Shown: in pieces, positions 1-9,244 of the stretch
Position numbering within the stretch: position 1 is the stretch's first letter
Layout: each line of letters starts with the position of its first letter
NCBI RefSeq assembly: GCF_001428895.1
Contig: NZ_LMJA01000031.1
Span: forward strand, 625,010-689,009
DNA length: 64,000 nucleotides
Source: Mycobacterium sp. Root265
GTDB taxonomy: Bacteria; Actinomycetota; Actinomycetes; Mycobacteriales; Mycobacteriaceae
Direction: 5' to 3'
The notes under the pieces: model-generated
The model's database searches: none
What the model was told of the DNA's origin: nothing
Seen by the model: only the letters and a program-made list of their open reading frames with translations
Translations under genes and position numbers: made by a program

Positions 1-556
1 TGACGCGGATTCCCTTGCGAGACCCCCACTGCTGTGCGAGGTCACGGGTCAATCCGATTACAGCAGCCTTCGACGCGGCATAGGCAGCCTGGGGCAGACC
101 GGCGGTGGTGATGCCGAGGACACTGGCGATGTTGATGACCGATGAACCAGGCTGCATGACCCGACCGCAGGCCTGCGCCATCCAGTAGGACCCGTGCAGG
201 TTGACATCGACTACCCGGCGGAACTCGTCCGGGGTCTCGCGGGTAGCCGGCACCGCGGTGCCGACACCAGCATTGTTGATCAACACATCGACCTTGCCGA
301 ACTCGGCCACGGTTGCGTCCACCAAAGCCTGGCAGGAAGCCGGATCGGCGACATCCGTGCGCACAGGCAACGCTTTACGGCCAGCCGCAGAAACCAGCTC
401 CGAGGTGCGGGCGAGCCCATCGATGCGGCGTGCGCCGAGTGCGACATCAGCTCCGGCTTCGGCCATCGCCTGCGCGAATGCCACCCCAAGGCCCGAGGAT
501 GCACCGGTGACAATGACAACCTTGCCGTCGAGTCGAAACAGATCGAGAACACTCAC
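1..556 (-). CDS. SDR family oxidoreductase, 3' end beyond window
   Basis: About 185 codons are visible. The classical short-chain dehydrogenase fold is clear: a TGASSGLG cofactor loop near residues 17-24, NNAG near residue 90, a serine in the INIAS strand and the YAASK catalytic Tyr/Lys pair near the left edge. It should be an NAD(P)-dependent oxidoreductase; the substrate is unknown. The GTG start at 556 was chosen because AAAGGAG lies just upstream of it and the cofactor loop falls at the usual distance. The C-terminal part lies outside the window. It shares its strand with the TetR gene upstream, about 200 bases away, so co-transcription is possible but not shown. Confidence 0.85.
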   Translation of the reverse strand, partial: MSVLDLFRLDGKVVIVTGASSGLGVAFAQAMAEAGADVALGARRIDGLARTSELVSAAGRKALPVRTDVADPASCQALVDATVAEFGKVDVLINNAGVGTAVPATRETPDEFRRVVDVNLHGSYWMAQACGRVMQPGSSVINIASVLGITTAGLPQAAYAASKAAVIGLTRDLAQQWGSRKGIRV

Positions 557-752
557 GATGGCTCCTTTGTTTGCCCGCGGCCGGCCATACAGGCACACCG
601 CGTGGGTTCATTGCGCTCCAGAGGACACGGGCGTCAGCAACCAGCATAACCGCCTTTCCTCCTGGAAATTTGGAGTGCCAGAGGGTGATTGGGATATTGG
701 AAGAGCCGACCGGACAGCGACGAGTGCATTTCCGACCAGCACCTGTCCAGTT

Positions 753-1376
753 CTATCCGAGGCCGGTCAGCGCTCGAATCGACGCGGTCGACATCATCAC
801 GACGATCTCTTCTTGGTCCAGTCCCTTGTTCAAAGTCGCCACCGAGTTGAGCATCGAGAACACCGCCTGCGTCAACAGGCGGACCTGTGGTTCGGACAGG
901 TCTGGGCGTAGCCGGAGGACAACCAGAATCCATTCGTGCGCATATAGGTTCATCTCACGTCGAATCCGTCGCTGATCCGATACGGGAACGGCGTGCTCGT
1001 TCTTCAGGAAGATCAGCGTTCTCGGCGGGCCGGTTATCACCGATCTGACATGAAGGTCGACCATTGCCGCCAGCGCGGCGCCAGGATCCGATTCCGCGGC
1101 AGCGGTCGCCCGAGCGAACCGATGAAGCTCCTGTAGCCCCTCTTCGACCACCGCGATGAGCAACGCCTGCTTGTTCTGGAAGTGTCTATACAGACCTGGG
1201 CCGGAAATACCCGCCTCCGTCGCCACCATGCCGACCGTAACCGAGTCGTACGGGTGGCGCAGGAACAGCTCGGCGGCAGCATCGAGAAGCAGCTTCCGGC
1301 GCGAGCCACGGGGATGCGGATCACTCGTCCGCATGAGCGGGGCATCAGTCCCGATGGATGCTGCCGACGTTGCCAT
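753..1376 (-). CDS. TetR family transcriptional regulator (copy 1 of a duplicated regulator)
   Basis: About 207 aa. An N-terminal TetR helix-turn-helix is visible (LLLDAAAELFLRHPYDSVTV, then the GLYRHFQNK recognition-helix end), followed by an all-helical ligand domain. The ATG at 1376 is preceded by GGAAGGGCAGG; an in-frame ATG at 1400 has no clear ribosome site. It is divergent from the LLM monooxygenase operon and is strikingly similar along its length to the TetR at 11715 (shared YDSVTVGM, GLYRHFQNKQA, LIFLKNEHA, RLLTQ.VFSMLN). The arrangement suggests a repressor of the divergent operon released by a ligand such as a CoA ester; that role is inferred. A copy of the shared sequence element lies 40 bases upstream of its start. 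Confidence 0.85.
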   Translation of the reverse strand: MATSAASIGTDAPLMRTSDPHPRGSRRKLLLDAAAELFLRHPYDSVTVGMVATEAGISGPGLYRHFQNKQALLIAVVEEGLQELHRFARATAAAESDPGAALAAMVDLHVRSVITGPPRTLIFLKNEHAVPVSDQRRIRREMNLYAHEWILVVLRLRPDLSEPQVRLLTQAVFSMLNSVATLNKGLDQEEIVVMMSTASIRALTGLG

Positions 1377-1415
1377 AAGCGCCTGCCCTTCCGTCTGCAT
1401 GTTTATGCAGAGGCG

Positions 1416-1430
1416 ACTACGTTAACATCA
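1416..1430. promoter_or_regulatory. candidate TetR operator in front of TetR copy 1
   Basis: ACTACGTTAACATCA contains the same TACGTTAA core found in the two mirror promoters at 1543-1562 and 11456-11475. Its centre GTTAAC is palindromic. It sits between the regulator and the divergent operon, as expected of an autoregulatory site. Binding is inferred from sequence recurrence only. Confidence 0.45.
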
Positions 1431-1520
1431 GGAAGCGCGGCCGTGGACTGCAACCGGGCGCCTGCGCCTCACCAATATTGCTGTACAACAAGGCTACAGG
1501 GCGCATAAATCGTCCGAGGG

Positions 1521-1562
1521 TTGACAGTGAAGCGACCGAGCCTTACGTTAATGTCGATTCAC
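1521..1562 (+). promoter_or_regulatory. promoter with embedded operator for the LLM monooxygenase operon
   Basis: A perfect -35 TTGACA (1521-1526) is followed after 17 bases by TACGTT (1544-1549) as -10. The -10 lies inside TTACGTTAATGTCGATTCAC (1543-1562), a 20-base block repeated with one mismatch in the mirror promoter at 11456-11475. An operator covering the -10 would allow simple repression by the flanking TetR. Predicted transcription start is near 1556, leaving a leader of about 27 bases. Confidence 0.65.
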
Positions 1563-1582
1563 ATTGGAAGGAGATAAAAAGC

Positions 1583-2785
1583 ATGAGGTTCATATTCATG
1601 AGCGAGGGTGAGACAGCCCCTGGCGCCTCGTACGAGCACCGCTATCGTGAACTCATCGACGAAGTGCTCCTCGCCGAGGAGGTGGGCTTCGATGCGTTCG
1701 GCACTTCAGAACAGCATCTGGCCATCGGCACCGCCAGCACGTCCGCACCTGAGGTGTTGTATCCATACCTGATGGCCCTGACCAGCAGGATTCGGTTTGT
1801 TCACCTGGTCACCCTGCTTCCGACACGCATCAACCACGCGATCCGCGTCGCCGAGCGGTTGGCCACCGAAGACGTCCTGTCCAACGGTCGGGTCGAACTC
1901 GGTGTCGGGCGGGGAAATACCACGCTCGCGTTGCGCGCCTTCGAGGTGTCGCCTTCCGAGAACAAATCGCAGCAGCTCGAGGGGATCGAAGTGATCCGCC
2001 GCGCACTGCACAACGACGTCTTCTCCTTTGTCGGCGAACACTACAAGATCCCACCTCGCAGTCTGGTTCCCAGGAGTATCCAAACGCCCTATCCCCCCAT
2101 CCACATGGCTACCGGCAGCCCAGAATCGGTCTGCGCGGCAGCCGAACTCGGGATCGGGGCGATCGTAGGCGGCTTCTACCTCGGCTTCGACTTCGTCGAG
2201 AACATGATTCGTCGCTACGACGATGCGCTGGCCTCGGCAACGCACACCTATCCGGTACAGGCCGAGCGACTGGTAGCGATCGGCGGAGGCATGCACTGCG
2301 CGGAAACCCGTGAGGAAGCCCGCACCTGGGCGCGCGGACTCAAGGAGACAGTCGGCCTGTCCACTGACGCCTACGAACGACTCTCGAAGCTCTCGAGCGA
2401 TTACCAATACATGGGCGCAGTAAAGCATCTGGATTTCGGCGACGAACGCTACATGTTCGAAGATTCGTCCGGTTTCATCGTCGGCGACCCCGACGATTGC
2501 ATTGCCCAGGTCCAACGTTTCGCCGACCTTGGAGTCGACTCACTGGTGATGCGGATCGACGGCCTGCCGCACAGGGAACTCATGAAGTCGATTGAACTGT
2601 TCGGGAAGTACGTGATCCCGAAGTTCAAGAATCCGCGTGGAATAGCGCGCACTCCCGAGGCCATCCTGGCCGATATTCGCGACGCCCGACCCGCACATTA
2701 CGCCGAACGAGAAGCATTCGAGGAGAACATGAATCACAAGCAACCAGCAATCAGTGGTGTCGGCGCCGGCGCGGGTGAGGCGTGA
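1583..2785 (+). CDS. LLM class flavin-dependent oxidoreductase (luciferase-like monooxygenase)
   Basis: 400 aa. The bacterial-luciferase-like TIM barrel is recognisable: TSEQH near residues 41-45, and GRVELGVGRGN near 101-111, a phosphate/flavin-binding signature of the family. The start at 1583 has a strong GGAAGGAG ribosome site 6-7 bases upstream; an in-frame upstream extension to 1478 would run through the promoter and is rejected. First gene of the operon. The flavin reductase encoded five genes downstream could supply reduced FMN, making a two-component monooxygenase; that pairing is inferred from context. The C-terminal 60 residues are an extension beyond the barrel. Confidence 0.88.
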   Translation: MRFIFMSEGETAPGASYEHRYRELIDEVLLAEEVGFDAFGTSEQHLAIGTASTSAPEVLYPYLMALTSRIRFVHLVTLLPTRINHAIRVAERLATEDVLSNGRVELGVGRGNTTLALRAFEVSPSENKSQQLEGIEVIRRALHNDVFSFVGEHYKIPPRSLVPRSIQTPYPPIHMATGSPESVCAAAELGIGAIVGGFYLGFDFVENMIRRYDDALASATHTYPVQAERLVAIGGGMHCAETREEARTWARGLKETVGLSTDAYERLSKLSSDYQYMGAVKHLDFGDERYMFEDSSGFIVGDPDDCIAQVQRFADLGVDSLVMRIDGLPHRELMKSIELFGKYVIPKFKNPRGIARTPEAILADIRDARPAHYAEREAFEENMNHKQPAISGVGAGAGEA

Positions 2786-3636
2786 TGACCAACCTCAACG
2801 GCGACGACATCTTCGCCCGCTATCCGAAAGAGTTCCTGATCGAGCGTAAACCCAACGGCGTTCTATTGATAACCCTCAACAGGCCTGAGCATCTCAACGC
2901 GCTCACCATGCCGATGTTCGAATTGATGGGTGACCTACTGCTCGATGTCGAGCGAGATCCGCAGACACGAGTCGCCGTCATCACCGGTGCCGGCCGCGGA
3001 TTCTGCACAGGGATGGATGTCGCACAACCGGATCCATCGCTCGAAGACGCGATCGTGCTCATGGAGACCGAACGCAAGCGCATAATGGCGACGCTGAGCA
3101 TGGACAAGCCGATCATCTCGGCGATCAACGGGCCAGCCGTCGGCTGGGGTCTGTCGCTGGGGCTGCTCGCCGACATCAGTATCGCCGCCGAAGACGCCGT
3201 TCTCATGGACGGACACACGCGCGTCGGCGTGGTCGCGGGGGACCACTCATCACTGATCTGGCCGCTGCTCGTCGGCATGGCCAAGGCGAAGTACTACCAG
3301 CTCACCTCCGCACGAATGACCGGTGCCGAAGCCGAACGCATCGGCTTGGTCAGTCTCGTGGAGCCTCGAGAGAAGGTGCTCGAACGTGCCTTGGCGATCG
3401 CTGACGATCTCGCGCTGGGCTCGCAGCGCGCCATCCGATGGACCAAACGCTCACTGAATACCGGCTGGCTCACCAATGCTCTACCGCAGCAGGAACTCTC
3501 GGCCGCACTTGAAACCCTCAATTTCGCGGGCGCCGACTACCTCGAGGCGCGGCAGGCCTTCCGGGAGAACCGGCCCACGCGGTTCCCTTCTGCACACGGT
3601 GATCAGCCTGCACCGGCAATGGAACCAGTCAACTGA
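2785..3636 (+). CDS. enoyl-CoA hydratase/isomerase family (crotonase) protein, His at first catalytic position
   Basis: 283 aa from the ATG at 2785, whose first base is the last base of the preceding TGA (a GTG at 2782 is the alternative); GGTGAGG precedes it. Crotonase fold: LITLNRPEHLNAL, the oxyanion-hole stretch GAGRGFCTGMDV near residues 70-80, and the second oxyanion segment INGPAVGWG. By eye, the position of the usual first catalytic Glu (PEI.LGL in crotonase) reads DGHTRVGV, i.e. His. This is a recurring actinobacterial subgroup and the reaction may not be hydration. It acts on a CoA thioester, probably one made by the ligase encoded two genes downstream. Confidence 0.85.
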   Translation: MTNLNGDDIFARYPKEFLIERKPNGVLLITLNRPEHLNALTMPMFELMGDLLLDVERDPQTRVAVITGAGRGFCTGMDVAQPDPSLEDAIVLMETERKRIMATLSMDKPIISAINGPAVGWGLSLGLLADISIAAEDAVLMDGHTRVGVVAGDHSSLIWPLLVGMAKAKYYQLTSARMTGAEAERIGLVSLVEPREKVLERALAIADDLALGSQRAIRWTKRSLNTGWLTNALPQQELSAALETLNFAGADYLEARQAFRENRPTRFPSAHGDQPAPAMEPVN

Positions 3637-3638
3637 CG

Positions 3639-4445
3639 ATGGCTGAGACATCCTCCGTCCGTACCCCAGGGCTGACATGCGACGACCACTCCGGTGTCCT
3701 TGTGGTCAGCATGGATCATCCGCCCGCGAATGCGTTGAACAACAGCCTCGTCGCCAGTCTGTGTACGTTCTTCACCGAACTGGCTTCTCAAGCTGCACCT
3801 GCGCCGGTGGTCCTCACCGGTGCAGGTGAGCGCTTTTTCACAGCCGGTGGTGACATCAAAGAGCTGGAGGGCACCGGCCCGGCCGAAATCGAAGGGCGGA
3901 TGCGGGACTTCCACGCATTGCTCGTCGCACTGGATCGGTTCCCCCGTCCACTCGTGGCCGCCGTCAACGGGCACTGCGTCGGAGGCGGGATGGAACTGGC
4001 GCTGTTCGCCGATACCGTCCTGGCGACGCCTCACGCGAAGTTCGGCTTTCCGGAGATCAATCACGGCCTTCTACCCGCGGACAAGGGACTCCAACGGGCT
4101 GTGCGCATTCTCGGTGCTCGCGCCGTCCGTTCAATGGTCCTCTCCGGGAACCTTTTCTCCGCTGACGAGGCCGTCAGGATCGGCTTGGTCGAACGCCTCG
4201 AAGACAGCGACACCTTGCTCGACTCGGCGATCGAGGCAGCGCGCTCAGCCGGCATGAAGGCGCCGACCCTCTATCGCGCACTCAAACGCAGCGTGAACGA
4301 TCCGGACGGCACGCGCGATGAGCGGTCGTTGGCGAACACGATCAGTGCCGCCAAGGAGTACTTCGAGGATCCCGTCGCCGCGGGCTTGCGCGCCGGCTGG
4401 AACCGCGGCAAGGCCTCGACCGGCCGCCATCCGACAGACCAATAG
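3639..4445 (+). CDS. enoyl-CoA hydratase/isomerase family protein (crotonase)
   Basis: 268 aa. Crotonase family with oxyanion-hole residues in GAGERFFTAGGDIKEL (near 64-79) and VNGHCVGGGMELAL. Unlike its upstream neighbour it keeps the catalytic-type FGFPEINHGLLPA segment with Glu. It starts two bases after the upstream stop, so the two crotonases are translationally linked and may act in sequence or as a mixed complex. Expected to hydrate or isomerise an enoyl-CoA; true substrate unknown. Confidence 0.85.
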   Translation: MAETSSVRTPGLTCDDHSGVLVVSMDHPPANALNNSLVASLCTFFTELASQAAPAPVVLTGAGERFFTAGGDIKELEGTGPAEIEGRMRDFHALLVALDRFPRPLVAAVNGHCVGGGMELALFADTVLATPHAKFGFPEINHGLLPADKGLQRAVRILGARAVRSMVLSGNLFSADEAVRIGLVERLEDSDTLLDSAIEAARSAGMKAPTLYRALKRSVNDPDGTRDERSLANTISAAKEYFEDPVAAGLRAGWNRGKASTGRHPTDQ

Positions 4446-4479
4446 CAACATCAAGCTCGCCAAAAGACGAAGGCAGACA

Positions 4480-6390
4480 ATGGTCGTACAGAGAGCTTCC
4501 CGGACAGACGCGCCGAATCACGACAGCCCCGGCACAATCCCTGTCCTGCAGAGTGTTCACAATTTCGAGGCCTCGCCACGAACGTTCAGCCAGATGCTGG
4601 TCGATCGGGCTGCGCAGGAACCGGACACCGTGGCGTTTGCCTCATGGCAGCATGGCGTCGCCTGCTCGACCACGTGGCGCGATTACCTGGGCGAAGTCGA
4701 GCAGGTGGCCATCGGCTTGCACGAGCTCGGTGTCAGAGCGGGTGATCGAGTCGCGATCATGTCCTCGACCCGCCGTGAATGGGTCATCGCCACCATGGCG
4801 ATCCACAGCCTCGGCGCGATCCTTGTCGGGGTGTACCCGACCAGTTCGGCCACCGAGGTGGCGCGCGTCCTCCAGATCAGTGAGGCGACGGCAATCTTCG
4901 CCGAGACCGAATCAGATCTCGACAAGGTGGCCTCGGCTGCGCCGGACACACCGCACCTTCGGATCGCAGTCGGGATCGAGTGCACCTCGACCGAACTGCC
5001 CGAAACCATTCGGGCAACCGATTGGCGGACGCTGCAGAAGGTGGGATGGGCGCGGGCGGCCGCCGAGCCGAACCTGTTCGACGACCTGGTCGAGGGTGGC
5101 AATGTCGATCACCCCGCAGTACTGTTCTGGACCTCGGGCTCCACCGGAGATCCCAAAGGGGTCATACACACCCATCGCTCGCTGCAGTACTCGGTGCTGG
5201 CGTTCGCGATGGCCTACCCGGAGATCGGCCGCGTACGACACGATGCGGTTGCGTTCCTGGGACTTTCACACGTCGCACCGGCCCTGGTCAACGTCTTCGT
5301 CCCGGTCATGACGAAACTGGTCGTGACCTTCTGCACAGCGGAAGAGCGCCTGCCCGTGCTCACAGCAGTCCGACCGACCGCGATCGTGTGGCCACCGCGG
5401 ATGTACGAGAAGTTGGCCGGCGAACTGCTCGAGCAACTCCCGAAATCCGGACCGCTGTTCCGTGCTCGCTACACCGCGGCGATGGCAGTCGCGCGCGCTG
5501 TCTGCGCCCGTCGCTGGAACGACAAGCCGCTGAACAGGTTACTCGATGTGCTGAATCGCCTCAGTGTGCGGACTGTCTTCATGCCGCTACGGTCGACCTA
5601 CGGAATGGACCGTATCCGGGTCAGCTGGACCTCGTCGGGAGCCATGACGCCCGAGGTCGCGGCGCTGTGGCAGATGTGGGGCGTCGACCTACGCGAGATG
5701 TACGGGACGACCGAAACCTGCGGCCCGGTTCTCGTGCAGTGGGAACGGTCCTTCTATCCGGTGGGCACCGTCGGCAAATCCTTGCCCGATTCGCGGTGGT
5801 CCGTCCGGGTCAGCGAGGACGGCGAGTTCCAGGTCAAAGGCCCATGTCTGTTCACAGGGTACTGGCGTGGTGCTGCGGCCACCGATTCGACGCTGACCGG
5901 CGATTGGTACGGCACTGGGGATCTCGTCGAGATCGCACCCGACGGAGAGGTCGCCCTCATCGGCCGCATCAAGGACGTCCTCAAGACAAGTGGAGGAAAA
6001 TCCGTCAGTCCGCAGCCCATTGAGGTGCGGCTGAAGGCCAGCCCTTTGGTCGACGAGGCGATCGTGGTGGGTGAAGGCCGCAAGTACCTGACCGTCCTGC
6101 TCAGCGTCAGTGAGGAGGCGAAGGCGATGCCGGCACCCGAGCAACGGGCGGCCATCAACGCCTGGATCGAGGAGGTCAACGCCGAACTGGCCCGACCGTT
6201 GCAGCTGAAGAATTTCCGAGTTCTGCCGCGAGCTCTGTCGGTCGATCTGGGCGAGCTCACGCTCAAATCGACCATCAGACGCGGCACTATCCTCACTTCG
6301 TTCGCCGACCTCATCGATGAGATGTACGAAGCACACGAGCTCGATCAGATCGCCGGCCATGCTCGCCTGTCACGGTCCGGCAATGGCTGA
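4480..6390 (+). CDS. long-chain-type AMP-forming acyl-CoA synthetase (ligase copy 1)
   Basis: 636 aa, the length of ACSL-type ligases. The ATP loop TSGSTGDPKG is at residues 218-227, the YGTTET adenylation motif near 407-412, GTGDL near 479 and the C-terminal KTSGGK lysine motif near 502-507. It converts a carboxylic acid, ATP and CoA to acyl-CoA, AMP and PPi. The ATG at 4480 follows GAAGG; an upstream extension to 4318 overlaps the crotonase and lacks domain support. It is clearly paralogous over its whole length to the ligase encoded at 9245-11152. Operon position suggests it activates the acid processed by the LLM enzyme and the crotonases. Confidence 0.9.
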   Translation: MVVQRASRTDAPNHDSPGTIPVLQSVHNFEASPRTFSQMLVDRAAQEPDTVAFASWQHGVACSTTWRDYLGEVEQVAIGLHELGVRAGDRVAIMSSTRREWVIATMAIHSLGAILVGVYPTSSATEVARVLQISEATAIFAETESDLDKVASAAPDTPHLRIAVGIECTSTELPETIRATDWRTLQKVGWARAAAEPNLFDDLVEGGNVDHPAVLFWTSGSTGDPKGVIHTHRSLQYSVLAFAMAYPEIGRVRHDAVAFLGLSHVAPALVNVFVPVMTKLVVTFCTAEERLPVLTAVRPTAIVWPPRMYEKLAGELLEQLPKSGPLFRARYTAAMAVARAVCARRWNDKPLNRLLDVLNRLSVRTVFMPLRSTYGMDRIRVSWTSSGAMTPEVAALWQMWGVDLREMYGTTETCGPVLVQWERSFYPVGTVGKSLPDSRWSVRVSEDGEFQVKGPCLFTGYWRGAAATDSTLTGDWYGTGDLVEIAPDGEVALIGRIKDVLKTSGGKSVSPQPIEVRLKASPLVDEAIVVGEGRKYLTVLLSVSEEAKAMPAPEQRAAINAWIEEVNAELARPLQLKNFRVLPRALSVDLGELTLKSTIRRGTILTSFADLIDEMYEAHELDQIAGHARLSRSGNG

Positions 6391-7258
6391 GCCGGCATTC
6401 GCGGGCCACACCGGCCAGGAGTTACGGATCGAGCGGATGACCAGCGGTGAGGTGGCAGCTGCGATCGAGGAGGGCGCACGCACCGCGATCCTCCCGCTGG
6501 CCGCCGTCGAACAGCACGGCCCCCATCTGCCCCTGGCGACGGACGCCGATCATGCCGACGAACTCGCCATATGCATCGCGCGCGAGCTCGGTGATGCTCT
6601 GGTACTGCCCACGGTCAGAGTCGGGTACTCGCCGCACCACCTCGGTTTCGCGGGAACCCTGTCGCTGCGGGCCTCGACGCTGGAGGCCATCTGCGAGGAC
6701 TACGGTGCCCATCTGGCCGATTCGGGATTCAGAACACTCGTGCTTTTCTCCGGGCACATCGGAAACTATCCGGTGATGCGCGAATTCGAGGCGCGCCTCG
6801 CCGCCAAACTCGCTCCGCTGTCGGTGATTACCTTCACGGGTAGTGAGGCGATTCTCGATGCTTGGCGTGCGGCCGCGGAGTCCTCCGGCCACGGGGGCAG
6901 CGTCGGCGGGCACGCCGATATCGCCGAGACGTCGGTCATGCTCGTGCTGCACCCGGAACGGGTGCGCGCCGACAAGCTGGTCCCCGGATACCAGGTCCAT
7001 ACCGACGATGCGTTTGTCGCACGTCTGCTTGCCGATGGCCTGAAACCCATTTCGCCCAACGGGATCCTCGGTAACCCCGTCGGAGCCAACACTGCGATCG
7101 GTCGTGCCTGTCTCAACGCGGTCACCAGTCTGATCGTGGACTACGTCCGCAGCCGGGCAGAGCCGCTTCGCCCGGTGCACCAGCGTCCCAAAGCACACCG
7201 CTCTGCTTTCACTGAGGAAGATGAACATGAACGCGCTCACCCAGATCCGCTCCACTGA
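6383..7258 (+). CDS. creatininase family metal-dependent hydrolase
   Basis: 291 aa from ATG 6383, overlapping the ligase gene by 8 bases. The family metal-site signature EQHGPHLPLATD is at residues 43-54 (Glu43, His45 and Asp54 as likely ligands), with FSGHIGN near 122-128 (His125) and GHADIAETS near 176-184. Family members hydrolyse cyclic or small amides (creatinine, formylated intermediates) or take part in mycofactocin maturation (MftE). No mycofactocin genes are nearby, so hydrolysis of an amide or lactone in the operon's pathway is more likely, as an inference. The C-terminal 30 residues are charged and probably disordered. Confidence 0.82.
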   Translation: MAEPAFAGHTGQELRIERMTSGEVAAAIEEGARTAILPLAAVEQHGPHLPLATDADHADELAICIARELGDALVLPTVRVGYSPHHLGFAGTLSLRASTLEAICEDYGAHLADSGFRTLVLFSGHIGNYPVMREFEARLAAKLAPLSVITFTGSEAILDAWRAAAESSGHGGSVGGHADIAETSVMLVLHPERVRADKLVPGYQVHTDDAFVARLLADGLKPISPNGILGNPVGANTAIGRACLNAVTSLIVDYVRSRAEPLRPVHQRPKAHRSAFTEEDEHERAHPDPLH

Positions 7259-7751
7259 CGCTGCCCACGACGCGTCGAGACTGCGCAAGCTATACGGCCG
7301 GTATCCGACCGGCGTGGCCGCCATCTGTGCACTGCGCGACGGCGAACCGGTGGGGATCGTGGCCACCTCATTCACCCCGGTGTCCATGGAGCCCGCCTTG
7401 GTATCGATTTGCGTGCAGCACACATCGACGACGTGGCCGCATCTCTCTCGAGAAGAGCATCTCGGGATCTCGGTACTCGCCGCGGGACACGCAGAATTGT
7501 CGCGTCAACTGGCGGCCAAGAACACCGATCGCTTCGCCGGGCTGACGTGGTTCGCCAGCGACTCCTCCGCGGTTTTCCTCGCCAACGCAGCGGCGTGGTT
7601 CGACTGCCGGATCAGCACATCCATCACCGCGGGTGATCATGATGTCGTTCTGATGGAGATCATCAGTGCAGCCGAAGATGACACCGTATCGCCATTGATC
7701 TTCCACAACAGCCATTTCCGATCCATTCACACCGATGACCAGTCCCGGTAG
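7227..7751 (+). CDS. flavin reductase-like (FMN-binding split-barrel) protein
   Basis: 174 aa from ATG 7227, which has GAGGAA seven bases upstream; the ATG at 7221 is too close to that site. Flavin-reductase-like domain: YPTGVAAICALRDGEPVGIVATSFTPVSMEPALVS is the typical N-terminal flavin pocket (positions 24-58), with the later FDCRISTSITAGDHDVVLMEI strand. It would reduce FMN or FAD with NAD(P)H and pass it to a monooxygenase, most simply the LLM enzyme of the same operon. It overlaps both neighbouring genes, indicating tight translational coupling. Confidence 0.85.
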   Translation: MNALTQIRSTDAAHDASRLRKLYGRYPTGVAAICALRDGEPVGIVATSFTPVSMEPALVSICVQHTSTTWPHLSREEHLGISVLAAGHAELSRQLAAKNTDRFAGLTWFASDSSAVFLANAAAWFDCRISTSITAGDHDVVLMEIISAAEDDTVSPLIFHNSHFRSIHTDDQSR

Positions 7752-9195
7752 GACCCGACTTCGCGCTGAGCTGCTGCCTCGCGAGGAACAGTCGGCCTGG
7801 AAGATCGCCGAGCTCGCCGCCGACCCCGCGGCGGTACCCGTCGAGACCAAGACCATGGTGGTCAATCGCATCATCGACAACGCTGCGGTTTCGGCCGCCT
7901 CGGCACGCCAGCCTTCCGTGACCGTCGCGCGTGCCCAGGCACGCGTCCACCGATCGACGCCTGGGGCTGCCATCTTTGGGATCGAAGACACCTACTCACC
8001 CGAATGGGCCGCCTTCGCCAACACTGTGGCGACCCATGAAATCGAGTTGCACGATGTGTATCCGGCCGCCGATGACATGCACCCTGGGGCCAACATTCCC
8101 GCTCTGGTGGCCGTTGCCCAGCACGCGGGTTTAGGTGGCACCGATCTGGTCAACGGAATCGCCACCGCCTACGAAGTGCAGATCGCGTTGGCCCGTGGTA
8201 TCCGTCCGAACCACAGCCTGATCGATCCCGTCGGACTTCTCGGTCCGTCGGTGGCGGCGGGCCTGGGCACGGCTCTGCGGCTGTCGCCCGAGACAATCTA
8301 TGCCGCGATCGGTCACGCGGTACATCTGACTGGCGTCGGCCGTCGCTGCCATCCGAGTCCGAATTCGAGGCGGACGGGCTATGCGGCCGCCTACGCCGGC
8401 AAAGTCGCCATCGAGGCGATGGACCGCGCCATGCACGGTGAACGCCACCCGACCCCACCAGAAGAAGCCAACGACTGCGGATACGACTGGCTGTCCACCG
8501 GATACGGCCACCCGGTGCGACTACCCAAATCGGGGGATCCGAAGATCGCCATCCTCGACAGCTCTCCCAGAGCGCACTGCGCGGCGTACCCGGGTCAAGC
8601 ATGGATTGATCTGGCCTTGAGGATGCGGAATCGAATCAGCCGGCTCGACGCAGTCGAGTCCATCGTGCTGCACACCGGTCATGATGATCAATCGGGGGTG
8701 GTCAGCGGCACGAGCCGGACTCGTACGTTGGGTCCTCCCGTATCCCGGGAAGCACTCGGCAGTTCGGTGGTGTACATGTTCGTTGTCGCACTGCAGGACG
8801 GTGTTTGGCATCACGAACATTCGTACGCACCGGAGCGATCTCATCGGCCTGACACCGTTGAACTGTGGCAACAGATCTCCGTGGCCGAGGGTGTTACCGA
8901 AATGGGCCTAGGCGCAAGGGCAACAATCACCACGAAGTCCGGTGGTGTGTTCGTCGATGAGCTCACCGTTCCCGATGCGCACCCGTCGGGCGCACGCCCG
9001 TTTCAGCGCAGGGATTACATCGCCAAGTTCACCGAGCTGGCCGAAGGCATCATTGACCGGCGGGAGCAGCAGCGCTTCCTGGACGTGGTCACCTGCCTGA
9101 GCGATCTGAAGCGGGGTACGTTGAACATGCTGAATCCGCTTCTGAGCCGCGACTTCCTGGACAGTGCACCCATAACTCACGGTATTTTCCGGTGA
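7735..9195 (+). CDS. MmgE/PrpD family protein (2-methylcitrate dehydratase-like)
   Basis: 486 aa, the usual length for the MmgE/PrpD fold. The family region FANTVATHEIELHDVY (near residues 97-112) followed by HPGANIPALVAVAQ, and the central GLGTALRLSPETIYAAIGHA helix pair, are characteristic. Characterised members dehydrate 2-methylcitrate or isomerise hydroxy acids such as itaconate/aconitate. No methylcitrate cycle genes (prpB, prpC) are adjacent, so it probably handles another hydroxy acid here. It overlaps the reductase gene by 17 bases and is the last gene of the operon. Confidence 0.83.
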   Translation: MTSPGRTRLRAELLPREEQSAWKIAELAADPAAVPVETKTMVVNRIIDNAAVSAASARQPSVTVARAQARVHRSTPGAAIFGIEDTYSPEWAAFANTVATHEIELHDVYPAADDMHPGANIPALVAVAQHAGLGGTDLVNGIATAYEVQIALARGIRPNHSLIDPVGLLGPSVAAGLGTALRLSPETIYAAIGHAVHLTGVGRRCHPSPNSRRTGYAAAYAGKVAIEAMDRAMHGERHPTPPEEANDCGYDWLSTGYGHPVRLPKSGDPKIAILDSSPRAHCAAYPGQAWIDLALRMRNRISRLDAVESIVLHTGHDDQSGVVSGTSRTRTLGPPVSREALGSSVVYMFVVALQDGVWHHEHSYAPERSHRPDTVELWQQISVAEGVTEMGLGARATITTKSGGVFVDELTVPDAHPSGARPFQRRDYIAKFTELAEGIIDRREQQRFLDVVTCLSDLKRGTLNMLNPLLSRDFLDSAPITHGIFR

Positions 9196-9244
9196 GCGTG
9201 CTTGGGTGGCGGTGGTCGTATTCGGAGACGACGGCCCCGGCGGC

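Noticed and set aside
6383-7258. Creatininase as mycofactocin MftE
   Set aside because: No mftA-D or other mycofactocin genes are present, and the gene belongs to a catabolic operon.
7735-9195. PrpD as part of a methylcitrate cycle
   Set aside because: There is no prpB or prpC nearby.
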